From Megamerina dolium (Eukaryota; Arthropoda; Insecta; Diptera; Megamerinidae): a DNA stretch of 64,000 nt. The first letter of the stretch is position 1, and every line of letters begins with the position of its first letter. The notes below the pieces were generated by a model. The model had not been told where the DNA came from, made no database searches, and saw only the letters and a program-made list of their open reading frames with translations. This document shows positions 1 to 9,280 of the stretch, in pieces. A program made the position numbers and the translations under genes. The stretch covers positions 33,092,195 through 33,156,194 of the forward strand of contig OY978530.1 in assembly GCA_963854835.1 (NCBI GenBank). Reading direction: 5' to 3'.

Positions 1-412
1 TCGTTGAGATGTCATTGTTAGCTTCAGGCAGATACGATATTTTTGAAGTCACACAAAAACTAAGTGGAAGCTCATATAATAGCATATATCGTAGTAAATG
101 GTTTTATATTTTATGTTACTAATCGAGTCACAAATGATGAGAATTTGTATGCTGTATTTCTCACGTAGTAATTTTTGTGAAAATTCGTGGGATACAGTTT
201 ACCTGTGAGCATGAATCCAGATTACAACAGCTAGTAACATCACGAACAAGTATGGTGGCTGTACAAGAATTACGGAGTCCTTTGATGGTATTTCAAGATA
301 TGTATGAACAGCAGCTGATCTATTTTTAGGGTACAAAGGTGGCGAAAAACTTGTTATTGTTGACAATAACTGTGTGGATAGGGATCAAACGATATCGTGA
401 GTACAATACAAG
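1..412. other. No recognisable gene
   Basis: AT-rich sequence with short broken reading frames on both strands. I recognise no transposase, retroelement domain or host exon here, and no clear repeat of other parts of the window. Confidence 0.5.
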
Positions 413-512
413 TAGGTTAGGTTAGGTTAGAGCGGCCGCCCTCTCTGATGAGAGAGAGCGCACATAGGCCAGAATTAGGCCCATTGTGATACCGTCGCAC
501 GGATTTTCCGTA
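413..512 (-). repeat. 3' tail fragment of a SINE (tail B) or its partner LINE
   Basis: The minus strand reads like the terminal part of the SINE at 30141-30516 and of the LINE ending at 21480. They share GGTATCACAATGGGCC, then GGCCTA(A/T)GTGCG, and finish in CCTAA/CCTAC repeats. The body of the SINE is absent, so this is a 5'-truncated copy. The TAGGTTAGGTTAGG run is the 3' tail of the element and not a telomere. Confidence 0.65.
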
Positions 513-1015
513 ATACAAGTAAGTACTCGATACTTTTGTTGCAATACCGAGTATTTTTTATTTGATGCTTTTCACTCCGATACCAAGTAAGTATCGATAC
601 TTTGAGAACACTCGAAATATTTTTTTTAATGCGACGGTACAAGACAATGCTAGTTTACATTTGTATTGTAAGATGTGTAAATAACGCGATGATATTCTGT
701 TGTCATTACGCGACTTGAGCATGTCAAGTGCCTTTGAGTTATTTTCATTTGTTACTTAAAAGACTTCACAGTTTGTAATGCCTGCCTTTGGACGTATTTG
801 ATCACGTGGCTGAACTTTTCTATATTAAAAACACCGACTTCTGATTGAACGATGTAATGAAGTTCTTGTACTCTGAGTACGCTATGCTTAATGTAAGCAA
901 CTGCCTGTGTTGTGTTTACTATTGGGAATACTAGTATTTTAAAAAATTTAAGTGTCGTAAATATCTTCACTTGTGATGTCACAAGTGTAATAAAATAAAT
1001 AAATAATAAAAATAA
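513..1015. other. No recognisable gene
   Basis: Contains a 76-codon minus-strand frame (752-982) with no motif I recognise, plus short repeats of a GAGTA/GTATCGATACTT type around 515-605. The right end is A+T-rich (AATAAATAAATAATAAAAA) and abuts the 3' end of the following SINE. Confidence 0.4.
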
Positions 1016-1371
1016 ATATGTGGCACTTAAAGCCCCAAAGGGCTCATTGGCCGAGCATCTCTTCCATTACTGTTGTGCGTCTTAAATTTTGGACAATATT
1101 AGAAGGGACCTACTTATTTTAGCCGGTTCCGAACGGTAGAACACTTGTGACATCACCTTTTCTGAGCTTTGTCACAGAGTTCTTTAAGAAGCTTTTTCAT
1201 GGCAAGTTGTTACTGTCGGAAGAATTGCCAATTGCTTGCCGACAGGTGGGTACCGTTCGAAAGAAAAATCTTATCGATATTAAATTTGTTATGCATCAGC
1301 CGGGGATTGAACCACGACCTACAGATCAGAAAGCGAACACACTAACCACTGAGCTACGGCACCCACTATAA
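1016..1371 (-). mobile_element. Full-length tRNA-derived SINE, tail type A
   Basis: Read on the minus strand it begins with a tRNA-like head containing a perfect pol III A box (TAGCTCAGTGGTTAGTG) and B box (GGTTCAATCCC). It continues into a body shared with the SINE at 30141-30516 (TGGTACCCACCTG-like and GATGTCACAAG-like blocks) and ends with a tail reading GAGCCCTTTGGGGCTTTAAG and then an AT-rich terminus. The body matches the 30-kb copy but the last ~75 bp do not. It carries no protein and would depend on a LINE reverse transcriptase. It appears to have landed in or next to an LTR-element terminus to its right. No clear target duplication was found. Confidence 0.85.
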
Positions 1372-1541
1372 CCCAATATAACACGATAGCAAGTTAAAAT
1401 AGCAAATACATTAAAGAGTATTTGTAAATAGAAACATTGATCAAATAAATTGTTGTTCCAATTATTATTGATAGCATCCAGTGATCGCACAGTGTTGATT
1501 CGAGTTAGAATTAAACGTTCACAAAATAAAAACGTAACAAT
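1372..1541 (+). mobile_element. Remnant LTR end of an LTR retrotransposon
   Basis: This stretch directly precedes a primer-binding site and carries AATAAA-like signals at about 1445 and 1525. It ends in GTAACA, as expected for an LTR 3' terminus ending in CA. The left part of the LTR is missing or displaced by the SINE. No second LTR copy was found in the window. Confidence 0.45.
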
Positions 1542-1556
1542 TGGTGTCAGAAGTGG
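1542..1556 (+). promoter_or_regulatory. Primer-binding site, tRNA-Leu type
   Basis: TGGTGTCAGAAGTGG is complementary to the 3' end of a tRNA-Leu (...CCACTTCTGACACCA), the usual minus-strand primer for several Ty3/gypsy and related elements. It lies between an LTR-like terminus and a gag-like frame, which supports the assignment. Confidence 0.6.
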
Positions 1557-1562
1557 TATTCT

Positions 1563-1770
1563 GATGATAGAGAGAATCCTGTCTTCATCAGGTGCAAAAG
1601 CGGAGCTACTGGTAAGGCTAAGGCAAGGCTTGGAGGCTAAGGATATTAATGTAGAGAAATATGAGTTTCTTGAGGAAGCCGAGACGCATGCAGTTGAGCC
1701 AGCTGAGGAAGAGAGCAAGACAGATTCGAACGCTCTGGCAATGGAATTCATGAAAACCATAAGGCTGTAG
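1563..1770 (+). pseudogene. Gag N-terminus of an LTR retrotransposon (fragment)
   Basis: Starts 7 bp after the primer site with ATG and encodes about 68 residues including AELLVRLRQGLEAKDINVEK. This resembles the short N-terminal Gag segment (SAP-like helix pair) of mdg3/Blastopia-type gypsy elements. The frame stops at 1770 and no further Gag, protease or reverse transcriptase follows. It is therefore a truncated remnant. The family name is inference. Confidence 0.45.
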
Positions 1771-2155
1771 CATATGATGATGGTTTATTGCATAGGTGAG
1801 AGGAAGAGATGCACGCGTTAATACTTTGGGTATAGCTCGTCGACAGCTGGTGTGGGTGCCTATTATTCTCTCACTTACTTCCTTTTATTATATACTATTA
1901 AAAAAACTCGCGTGCAGAAAAATGAAGGAGGAGAACGAATGAAAGGAAGACAGCTACGGAAATAGAGAAAGAGGGAGAGAGAGAGAGAGAATTATAGTTC
2001 ACCCGTTTACCGGGTTAATATAATTTTTGATACTTTACCCCCAGAGGGCGTATTGGTTACTGAAAATTGAACAGTGATCTTTGATTGTTTTTCCCCGCTA
2101 GATGGCATTAGGCAATATACATAAAACAAAAACAAATTAATGTAGCAACATGTGC
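1771..2155. other. No recognisable gene; short GA microsatellite
   Basis: Contains a GAGAGAGAGA tract around 1972-1992. I see no coding pattern. The right end runs into what I take as the Jockey 5' region. Confidence 0.4.
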
Positions 2156-2337
2156 AGTGATAGTCAGTTTAATTGGTTTCGGTTTAAAAAATCAAATAAA
2201 TTGCGAAAAGACGCCAAATAAAATCAAGCAGTTATTTTTGTGTTTTTTATTGCTCATACAGATAAGTAAAAAGAAAAATAAAATCAAAGAAAAAATAATA
2301 ATAATAACATAGTTTGCAAATAAATTTTGTTTGTAAT

Positions 2338-4303
2338 GTGAGTGTTCGGTGCTCTCCTCTCCGGCATAGGCAATCGCCTGTTAATGTGTGTGTAAATCAT
2401 AATTTGCAATCACCCGTGCAAACCTCCCCGATAAGTGCATTATCAAAAAAATCAGTTGATACACACTGCACAAGTGAAAGTAACAGTGCAAATCTCTCGC
2501 CTGCACGTATTCCTCACTCTAACACTACATCAAATTTGGCAACAACAAACTCATGTCCAAACACACCAAATACAGGTAAAAAAAATAATAATATGTTCTC
2601 ACTTGGTTTACTATCTCCCTCTATACCGTGGAGTGTACAATGCGCTTCTCCTGCTGTAACACCAACAGCTACAACATCAAAGTAAAAAAATAATAGCTTA
2701 GACAGACGGCAGCCTAATTCCGGATTACCGGCGCACTTAATCCGAATAAAATAATAACATGACAGACGGCAGTATTGCGGATTAACTAAACGGCTGATTG
2801 CTGTTTTATTAGGTCTATCCACTTACATTACTATCATTATCAATTTCCGTCGTCTATCACTCTCGATATGAGAAAATCTACAAGAAGTACGTGAACTGAA
2901 AACTATCAGAAACTTGTAAATTGACATTCACCGTTCGTAATTGACAGCTGGATTTATTTGTTCGCCAACACTTTTCATGTTGAAAACTGTTAACAATTGT
3001 TGAAAGTTTTTTGATAGCGAACACACCTAATATTTTGTAAAATGAATGGAGAAAAATTCACAATAGACAATTTTTAGCAGTGTTGCCATAGCAAATTGCC
3101 GTAATCTTCTTTTATTCTGAGAATTAACTCATAGAGTTTATGCGGATTAGCTGCAGTTAATCCGGAATTAGACTGCCGTCTGTCTAGGCTATAACGGGCT
3201 TTCTACTAAAGTGAATGACCCAGTAGTAAAAGCAACTAGTGCGATGACTACTACAGAACCAGTTGCCGTTCAAACTAGAATTGATCCCTACATTACTGTA
3301 GTAAAGCGAAAAACAAGTCCCCAAAATTAAAAACAAATGAACTCAACAAAAATCCAGAAGTAGAATACTACCCCTATTAGTTTGAAAAATAGATACGCAC
3401 TTCAAGAAAAATTTCAAACTCCCACCCATTTTCTTAAGAGAACGCAACTCAGATAAGTTGATTTCCAGAATAACAAGTCTTATAGGACCAAAGAATTTCC
3501 ACTGGAAAAAAGAATTACTACACATATCAGCAAAAAAGTACTAAGGGCTTAATCGTTGCACTCAAAGACGTCGAACCCAACGTTGATATTAACGAAATCA
3601 AACTCGCCCTTCAGGAAGAAGGGTTTCAAGCCAAAACAGTATTCAACATTCTCAACAAGAGCACTATACCTCAACCGTTATATCGCATTGAGCTTCAACC
3701 TGAAACAAAAACCCTAAAAAAAGGTGAAGTACAACCCATATATAAAATTCGATATTTATTGCATCGCAAAATCACAATCGAAGAACCCCATAAGAGAACT
3801 GGATCTCCTTAGTACAGCAACTGGCAAGAATATGGAATACTAAGACATATTGTACCCTGCCAGCTGTATGTGTGATTTGTGGAGATCTTCATAAATCAAA
3901 CATATGCCCAAAGTCTAAAGGCGATGCTAGCATGAAAAAATGCAGCAATTGTGGAGGTAATCACACCGAAAATTATAGAGGTTGCCCCGTATATACAACC
4001 CTAAAGATAAATGTCTCCGATAGCAAACAACCTCTAAAACCAGTTGAGCAAACTCAGATAGCCAACTCAAGTAAGAGACAAAATCTTAATGCAACACAAT
4101 TCTTCTCTGCAATCCCAAACAAGAATCAAACTAATTCATACGCTAATGTTTTAAAACAAAACCCACACCAACAAAGCAATGTAAATTATGAGCAGAAGCA
4201 CTCACTGTCCACCCAACAGCCAACATTTGCTTCAAACATTAATCCAGAATATGAACCAATTCATGAACTCAATGCAAACAATGATGCAAGAAATGATTAA
4301 AAA
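2338..4303 (+). pseudogene. Jockey ORF1 (Gag-like nucleic-acid-binding protein), interrupted
   Basis: The N-terminal part (to about 2686) is Ser/Thr/Pro/Asn-rich, as in Jockey ORF1. A 498-bp MITE then splits it. After 3192 the translation resumes with a region matching the PRE/C2HC domain (RGLIVALKDVEPNVDINEIK, then LQEEGFQAKTVFNI). Zinc knuckles follow (CVICGDLHKSNICP, CSNCGGNHTENYRGCP). The protein would bind element RNA and accompany it to the nucleus. Frameshifts occur near 3340-3530 and 3820, so no intact protein is made. The C-terminal 142 codons (3872-4300) are open. Confidence 0.8.
2694..3191. mobile_element. MITE family 1, copy 1
   Basis: A 498-bp non-coding element with terminal inverted repeats of about 30 bp starting TAGCTTAGACAGACGGCAG. 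The right end read in reverse is TAGCCTAGACAGACGGCAG. Internal TTAATCCGGATTA-like palindromes occur near both ends. Other copies are at 29247-29695 and 57375-57645. It sits inside the Jockey ORF1, so it inserted after that LINE. The transposase source is not visible. Confidence 0.85.
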
Positions 4304-4339
4304 TCAATCGATGTTACTCCAAACATTGCTATCCAGACC

Positions 4340-5988
4340 ATGAGTCGTCTCAAGATATGCCACTGGAACGCCAACGGCTTAAGTCAGCACCGTTTGGAGC
4401 TAATTCAATTCCTTGAATCCAACCAAATCGACATAATGATGATATCTGAGACCCATTTCACATTACAAACTGTACACCACAAATCGTTCGCAAGGTAAGG
4501 CACGCGGAGGAACTGCCATATTGATAAAATGCAGAATAAAACATCATGTTCTCGAAGATTTCAGTAGAGTCTACTTGCAAGCAACATCTATATGTCTGGA
4601 AGAATACATCTCTAAGCTAGTGATATCTGCGATATACTGTCCCCCAAGATACAGTATTACCGAACAGCAATATAAAGAATTTTTCTCAACTCTTGGTGGC
4701 AAATTCTTGGTTGCTGGCGATTTCAACGCCAAACACACCCTCTGAGGCTCCCGCTTAATAACTCCAAAAGGCAGAAGACTATGTTCAATCATCACTAACC
4801 ACGGCTACGATGTTATTTCAAATGGTCAACCGACATATTGGCCGACGAACAAGAGGAAAATACCCGATCTCATAGACTTTGGAGTCGCCAAAGGTTTGCA
4901 GATGGAAAATATCTCCACAGAGTGTAATTATGATCTCTTATCTGATCACTCACCCACGGTAATATCTATAAAATCACCAAGCCCTCAAGAAAATTGCGTT
5001 AGAAAGAAAATAAACTGGTTGAAATTCAAGAAATATGTAAATTCCCATCTTCCTCTAAGTACTGTATTAAGAAATGGAGACGATGTAGACTCAGCATTCG
5101 AAAACTTCAACCAGCTGCTCTCATTAGCTCTCAGCTCAGCCACCTGCACAAGGGTATGCAAGCAATCAAACTATAGCCCATACTCACCAGCCGATATTGA
5201 ATTGCTAGTAAGACAGAAAAGAAGACTCCGAAGGCAATGGCAAGAATTCAGATCACCGAATCTGAAAACACAGCTACTGCACTGCACTCGAAAGTTAAAG
5301 CAAGTCTTAAAAAATAAAAACAACAAAGAGTTAGAAGAGCACATAGCGAAATTAACACCTGGAGAAGCGTCAGACTACTCTTTGTGGAAATCAGCAAAAA
5401 ACTCAAATCGGCCAATTCTCACTGATTTCTCCATCCGTTTGAGTGACGGTAATTGGGCTAGAAGCAACTGTGAGAAGGGTTTGGCTTTTGCAAACCACAT
5501 AAAAAGTATGTTTACACCCAATCCACCCTCTTCACAGTCCTCATTACCAAAATTAACTTCTCAACCTTGCTCAATAACGCCCAAAATTAAAAAAAGGACA
5601 TATTCAAAGCAATTTATAAAGATTTAAACCCAAAAAAAATCCCCTGGTCCAGATAAAACTACCGGTAAAATTATAAAAGAGCTACCTCCGGCTTCAGTAA
5701 TTCACCACATGCACATTTTCAATGCTATCCTTCGTATTAAACACTATTCCAAATGCTGGAAAACTTTAAACATTATTATGATAGCAAAACCAGGAAAAGG
5801 CCCTACGAAAGTTGCATCGTACAGACCTATCAGCCTTCTGCCTCTACTCTCTAAAGTATTCGAAAAGCTACTTGTTATGAACATAACTCCATTTATTAAT
5901 CTCAACCAACTGATTCCCCAACATCAGTTTGGATTTAGAAAACATCACGGCACAATAGAGCAAGTCCACCGCATTGTAACTCTGATAT
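4340..5988 (+). pseudogene. Jockey ORF2 5' half: endonuclease and N-terminal reverse transcriptase, broken
   Basis: Begins MSRLKICHWNANGLSQHRLE, a standard APE-type endonuclease start (WNANGL), followed by SETHF, the AGDFNAKH motif and LLSDHSP near the endonuclease end. A TGA replaces a likely Trp codon at about 4744, and frameshifts occur near 4480 and 5610. The reverse-transcriptase start is seen as SYRPISLLPLLSKVFEKLL and HQFGFRKHHGTIEQVHRIV. It is cut off before the catalytic FADD. The missing part exists in the second copy at 19497-21134, but the two copies overlap, so they are separate insertions. Confidence 0.85.
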
Positions 5989-6495
5989 ATGTCACACTCC
6001 CGAGTTCATCTTATGTATCAATATTTATGTATATATTCATTGTTAAAATGCAATGCATGGAATAAGTATGTTCATCGTATAAATGAAAACTAGAAGTTAG
6101 TCAAGCGTTTTAACAATAAGAATTTTTTAATTATCCACTCTTATGGTAGCCGACATAGCTTTCAAAGATTATATAATACTTATTATAGAAAACTTATTTT
6201 AGAAAAAATAACTATTGAGAAAGTCTGCGTCGTTTTGAAGGTATTAAATAATAATGAAAGAGAAGAAGCTACATATATCGAGCACCTGATGTGGGTGCTC
6301 TTTCAGGTGAATATTCCTGTGAAAATTAAAACATACACAGCTTGAACAGGATGAATTTGTTATAAAAAAATACCTCTATCTGTATTTTTTTATAACACTT
6401 AAATACAGACACTGAAATTTTAAACTGCTTGAATCGTTCTCTATAGGACTTAGAAGTAAACCTTTTGGAGGAATCATTTGCTTTCAACTCAAAAG
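5989..6495. other. No clear coding sequence; probable decayed piggyBac flank
   Basis: Follows directly on the truncated Jockey. Low-complexity AT-rich sequence with no readable motif until the piggyBac relic begins near 6500. I could not find matching terminal inverted repeats. Confidence 0.35.
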
Positions 6496-6499
6496 CTTA

Positions 6500-7860
6500 A
6501 ACAACAACCAAATTTTCGTCGTCGACATGGGTCGATGATTACATCGAATACAGAGTTCCGATTTTACGGGATGGTAATTACACTGATTGCACCTTAGAAC
6601 CATATGAGCAATTCCGAAAGTTTTTTAATGACGACTTATTGCAAATGCTATGTAACGAGTTAAACCATTATTCTGTCCTAAATAATAATGGTAATCCAAA
6701 TATAACAATAAGAGAAATGCAATTTTTTTTTGGGTATAGGTGGATAAACTACTCCTTCAAACAAAAAGCATATTTATTACTAATTCGATGAAAAGGGATC
6801 GCTTTTGAGTTATTTCCAAAAGTTTACATTTCATTGATCCTAAAAAGATAAAATTTGGAAACTGAGACCCATCGCTGATGCTCCGAAGTTGAGGTTCGCA
6901 AAATATTTTCTTCCCAAACAGAATTTTTATTAATTTTAATTAATGGTGGAATACTAAGTAGGCACGGTTGTAGAAAGTTTATTAGAGGCAAACCGCTAAG
7001 GTTTACGTATAAAATGTGTTGCCTAAACACGCCTTTCGGCTATCTTCTAAACTTTGAAAAGTACCAGGGGAAAGGTCAAACGAAGATTTCGCTGGAAACT
7101 ATGGAAATAATACTTCTCCCTTGTTTTAAATTATAAATGAATTTGATAAAAGGTGGAAGCCACTTCCATTTTGATTATATTTTCATAACCTGTTTACTTC
7201 ATTACGTGTTTTGCTTGGATTAAAAAAACTGGTATGAAGGAACTGGAACAATTCGGCAAAATTGTATACCGAACTCTTGTCCCTTGGTACTGAAGGATAA
7301 GTTGAAGAAAAGGAACGTGATTATATATATAGTGTTGGATTTTTGAATGTAATATTACGGTCAACAGATGGGTATACAGTGCAGCAGCTGCCGTCGCATA
7401 TACTTTATTTTTTAAAGAGTCAGAGATGAGAACTCTAAAATACTCTAGAGCAGAACACGCCCGAATTCAGATTCAAATTCCCAATGCCATTATAATATAC
7501 AATAGGAATATCGGCGGGACAGACCACATGGACTAAAACGTTAAAACTTACCGGATTGGAGCTAGAGGAAAGCAGTGATGGTTTTCAATTTTTACATGGT
7601 TGGTTGATGCCTCTATCCAAAATGTTTGCTTCTTACATAGAAAAGGCGAGCACGGGTTAACTCAACTGGAGCTTAGAATTTTTATGGAGAAATATGAGCT
7701 TCTTAGGGATTTAGACGTCCGAAATCGGAGATGCTTTCATAGTTAGAAATCCCACCAGGAGACGATGTGCTGTGCTGAATACAACTGTCAGCGGTCTGTA
7801 AACACCAAATGTGTAAAGTGTGACGTGGGCCTGAACTTGGATTACTTCTAGAACTTCCAT
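6500..7860 (+). pseudogene. Decayed piggyBac transposase, copy 1
   Basis: Translated in three shifting frames, this stretch contains an ordered series of piggyBac (DDE_Tnp_1_7) segments. They are YEQFRKFFNDDLLQMLCNEL, then a [12 protein letters not shown]...[12 protein letters not shown] block (about 6990-7075), GTGTIRQN (about 7245), and NRNIGGTDHMD (about 7500). A GARGKQ-W-F-TWLVDASIQN block (about 7555-7630) follows, with a Cys-rich end, CVKCDVG (about 7815). Many frameshifts and stops show it is long dead. The order is that of the family, so the assignment is firm even though no single ORF exceeds about 70 codons. Confidence 0.8.
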
Positions 7861-8197
7861 TTTCGGCCATTTTTAGTGTCATTTCTATAAATTTATGAAT
7901 ATTTATATGCTTCTACTTGCCTCTTTTTCTTTTTGTAATAATTTATATTTAAGATAATAAAAATGAGTAAAAAATTAAAATAAATTGAATGAATGTGTTT
8001 GTTTTATGCTGTTATGAAAAATTTGTTAACATAATAAAGATCCGCGAGTGTTACAAATATGTCACGGGTCGTACAGACCCCCCTTAATTGAGTTCTATGC
8101 ATTTTATTGTATTATTGCGTAGTATTCACGCAAAATTTGGTTCCTCTAACTTTGCTATTTCGCTATCGCGTTTGATGGAATAATAAACAAAAAATAA
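7861..8197. other. No recognisable gene
   Basis: AT-rich sequence following the piggyBac relic. A CCCCCCTTAATTG stretch near 8080 could mark its TTAA-flanked end, but I could not pair it with a left end. Confidence 0.3.
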
Positions 8198-8392
8198 ATG
8201 AACCAGCCATATCAGATTAGAGAGTCAAGTAAAATCAAACTAAAGCCGCCGACATATGATGGAGCCACGCCATTTAACATCTTCAAGTTCAGTTTGAGAG
8301 AACAGCTTAGAAGAATCAATGGCACGATAACATTAACACTTATAAGATCAAGTTATTTTAAATGTACTTTAACTAAACAAAAAGTGAAATGA
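8198..8392 (+). pseudogene. Possible Gag fragment of an LTR retrotransposon
   Basis: A 64-codon frame whose middle reads IKLKPPTYDGATPFNIFKFS. This resembles the conserved start of many Ty3/gypsy Gag proteins (K-P-P-x-Y/F-D-G...F). The similarity ends after about 40 residues. It lies just upstream of the intact LTR element and was disrupted before or by that insertion. Low certainty. Confidence 0.35.
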
Positions 8393-8541
8393 AGGAAATC
8401 TGTTGAATAGATATATTTTGGCGAAGTGGCCCGTCAAAATAATTAATTTTATTCATTTAATTTCTTGGCTTGTAAGAAACTAAAATTATACATATCTTTT
8501 AACAAAGTTAATTTTTGCGGATGAAAGATGTACATGAGTTC

Positions 8542-8653
8542 TGTCACACAACACTTACTATTACTGTTATTCTTATATATATCTATACACATTAAAGTCA
8601 GTCTTATTCGGATCGCCAAACTGAACACAAGTATTTTCATTGCACTCATCACA
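8542..8653 (+). repeat. 5' LTR of the Mag-like element
   Basis: 112 bp, begins TGTCACACAACACTTAC and ends CATCACA, with the TG...CA ends expected of an LTR. It differs from the 3' LTR by one extra TA in the TATATCTATACAC region. Confidence 0.93.
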
Positions 8654-8668
8654 TGGTGCCGAAACCCG
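8654..8668 (+). promoter_or_regulatory. Primer-binding site, tRNA-Phe type
   Basis: TGGTGCCGAAACCCG starts immediately after the LTR. It is complementary to the 3' end of a tRNA whose acceptor arm ends GGGTTTCGGCA-CCA, which fits eukaryotic tRNA-Phe (5' GCCGAAA...). The tRNA would prime minus-strand DNA synthesis. Confidence 0.8.
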
Positions 8669-8963
8669 TATTTAATATTAAAAAAGTGGAACATAATTAG
8701 AAATTAATAAAAAAGATGTAAAAAGAACACTAGGACTGGTAAGACTCCCGATGAAAGTTGTGAACATAAAAAAAAGAGCATCGCATTGGTAACAAAGAAA
8801 GTGATGACTCATGATGAAATAAGTACATAAGTCAATGAAATGAAATACCAATTAAAAAAACAAATATAAAAAACATAAACGCGTGTGGTATAAAAGTGAT
8901 TTTCTTTAAACGAAAGACTAAAAAAAAAAAAACAATCTAATCATTCTTCATACATATATAAAA

Positions 8964-9146
8964 TTCTCGACCGCGTGGTGTAAAATATTTTCGGTCTTTA
9001 AACAGTTATATATATGTATATACAGACTTGATATAAAAAAAAAAAACATGTTAAAACATTTATTTCTATATCAACTTCTCGACCGCGTGGTGTAGAACAT
9101 TCTCGATCGGTGAACAGTTAAATATACATATGTGCAGACCTGTTAC
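8964..9146 (+). repeat. Tandem repeat in the leader of the Mag-like element
   Basis: Two diverged units with a period of 112 bp. Each begins TTCTCGACCGCGTGGTGTA and continues through an ACAGTTA-TATA-CAGAC block (starts at 8964 and 9076). The repeat lies in the 5' untranslated leader between the primer site and gag, the place where some gypsy elements carry insulator or regulatory repeats. No function can be read from the sequence alone. Confidence 0.75.
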
Positions 9147-9280
9147 ACGTGAGTGCATGTGCAAAACGAAATAGCGGAATCACAGTGAGCATCGTTGCTG
9201 CTGATTTAATTGCACTAAAACGTCGAATATCTCGGGCATAATTTAATTTCTCGTGTTTTTGTGGAATTCACTGATCCATA

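Larger units (their letters stand above)
2156..5988 (+). mobile_element. Jockey-clade LINE, copy 1, broken and 3'-truncated
   Basis: A long non-LTR retrotransposon with a 5' untranslated region, ORF1 (Gag-like, zinc knuckles) and the first half of ORF2 (endonuclease and start of the reverse transcriptase). It is interrupted by a MITE at 2694-3191 and stops abruptly at about 5988, inside the reverse-transcriptase region, with no poly(A) tail. From 5325 to 5988 it is nearly identical to the start of the second Jockey copy at 19497. Several frameshifts and stops make it non-functional. The 5' start is approximate. Confidence 0.85.

Noticed and set aside
415..436. TAGGTTAGGTTAGG run resembling the insect telomere repeat
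   Set aside because: It is the simple-repeat 3' tail of a SINE/LINE family that recurs internally (also 21480-21498), and higher flies lack TTAGG telomeres.
430..440. GCGGCCGC (NotI-like) site suggesting cloning vector
   Set aside because: It lies inside a repeat matching other genomic copies; no vector sequence surrounds it.
1290..1370. tRNA gene on the minus strand
   Set aside because: A and B boxes are present, but the sequence continues into a SINE body and tail; the arms do not form a proper mature tRNA end.
2314..2685. Independent host gene
   Set aside because: The Ser/Thr/Pro/Asn-rich frame sits at the position of Jockey ORF1 and is followed, after a MITE, by the remaining ORF1 domains.
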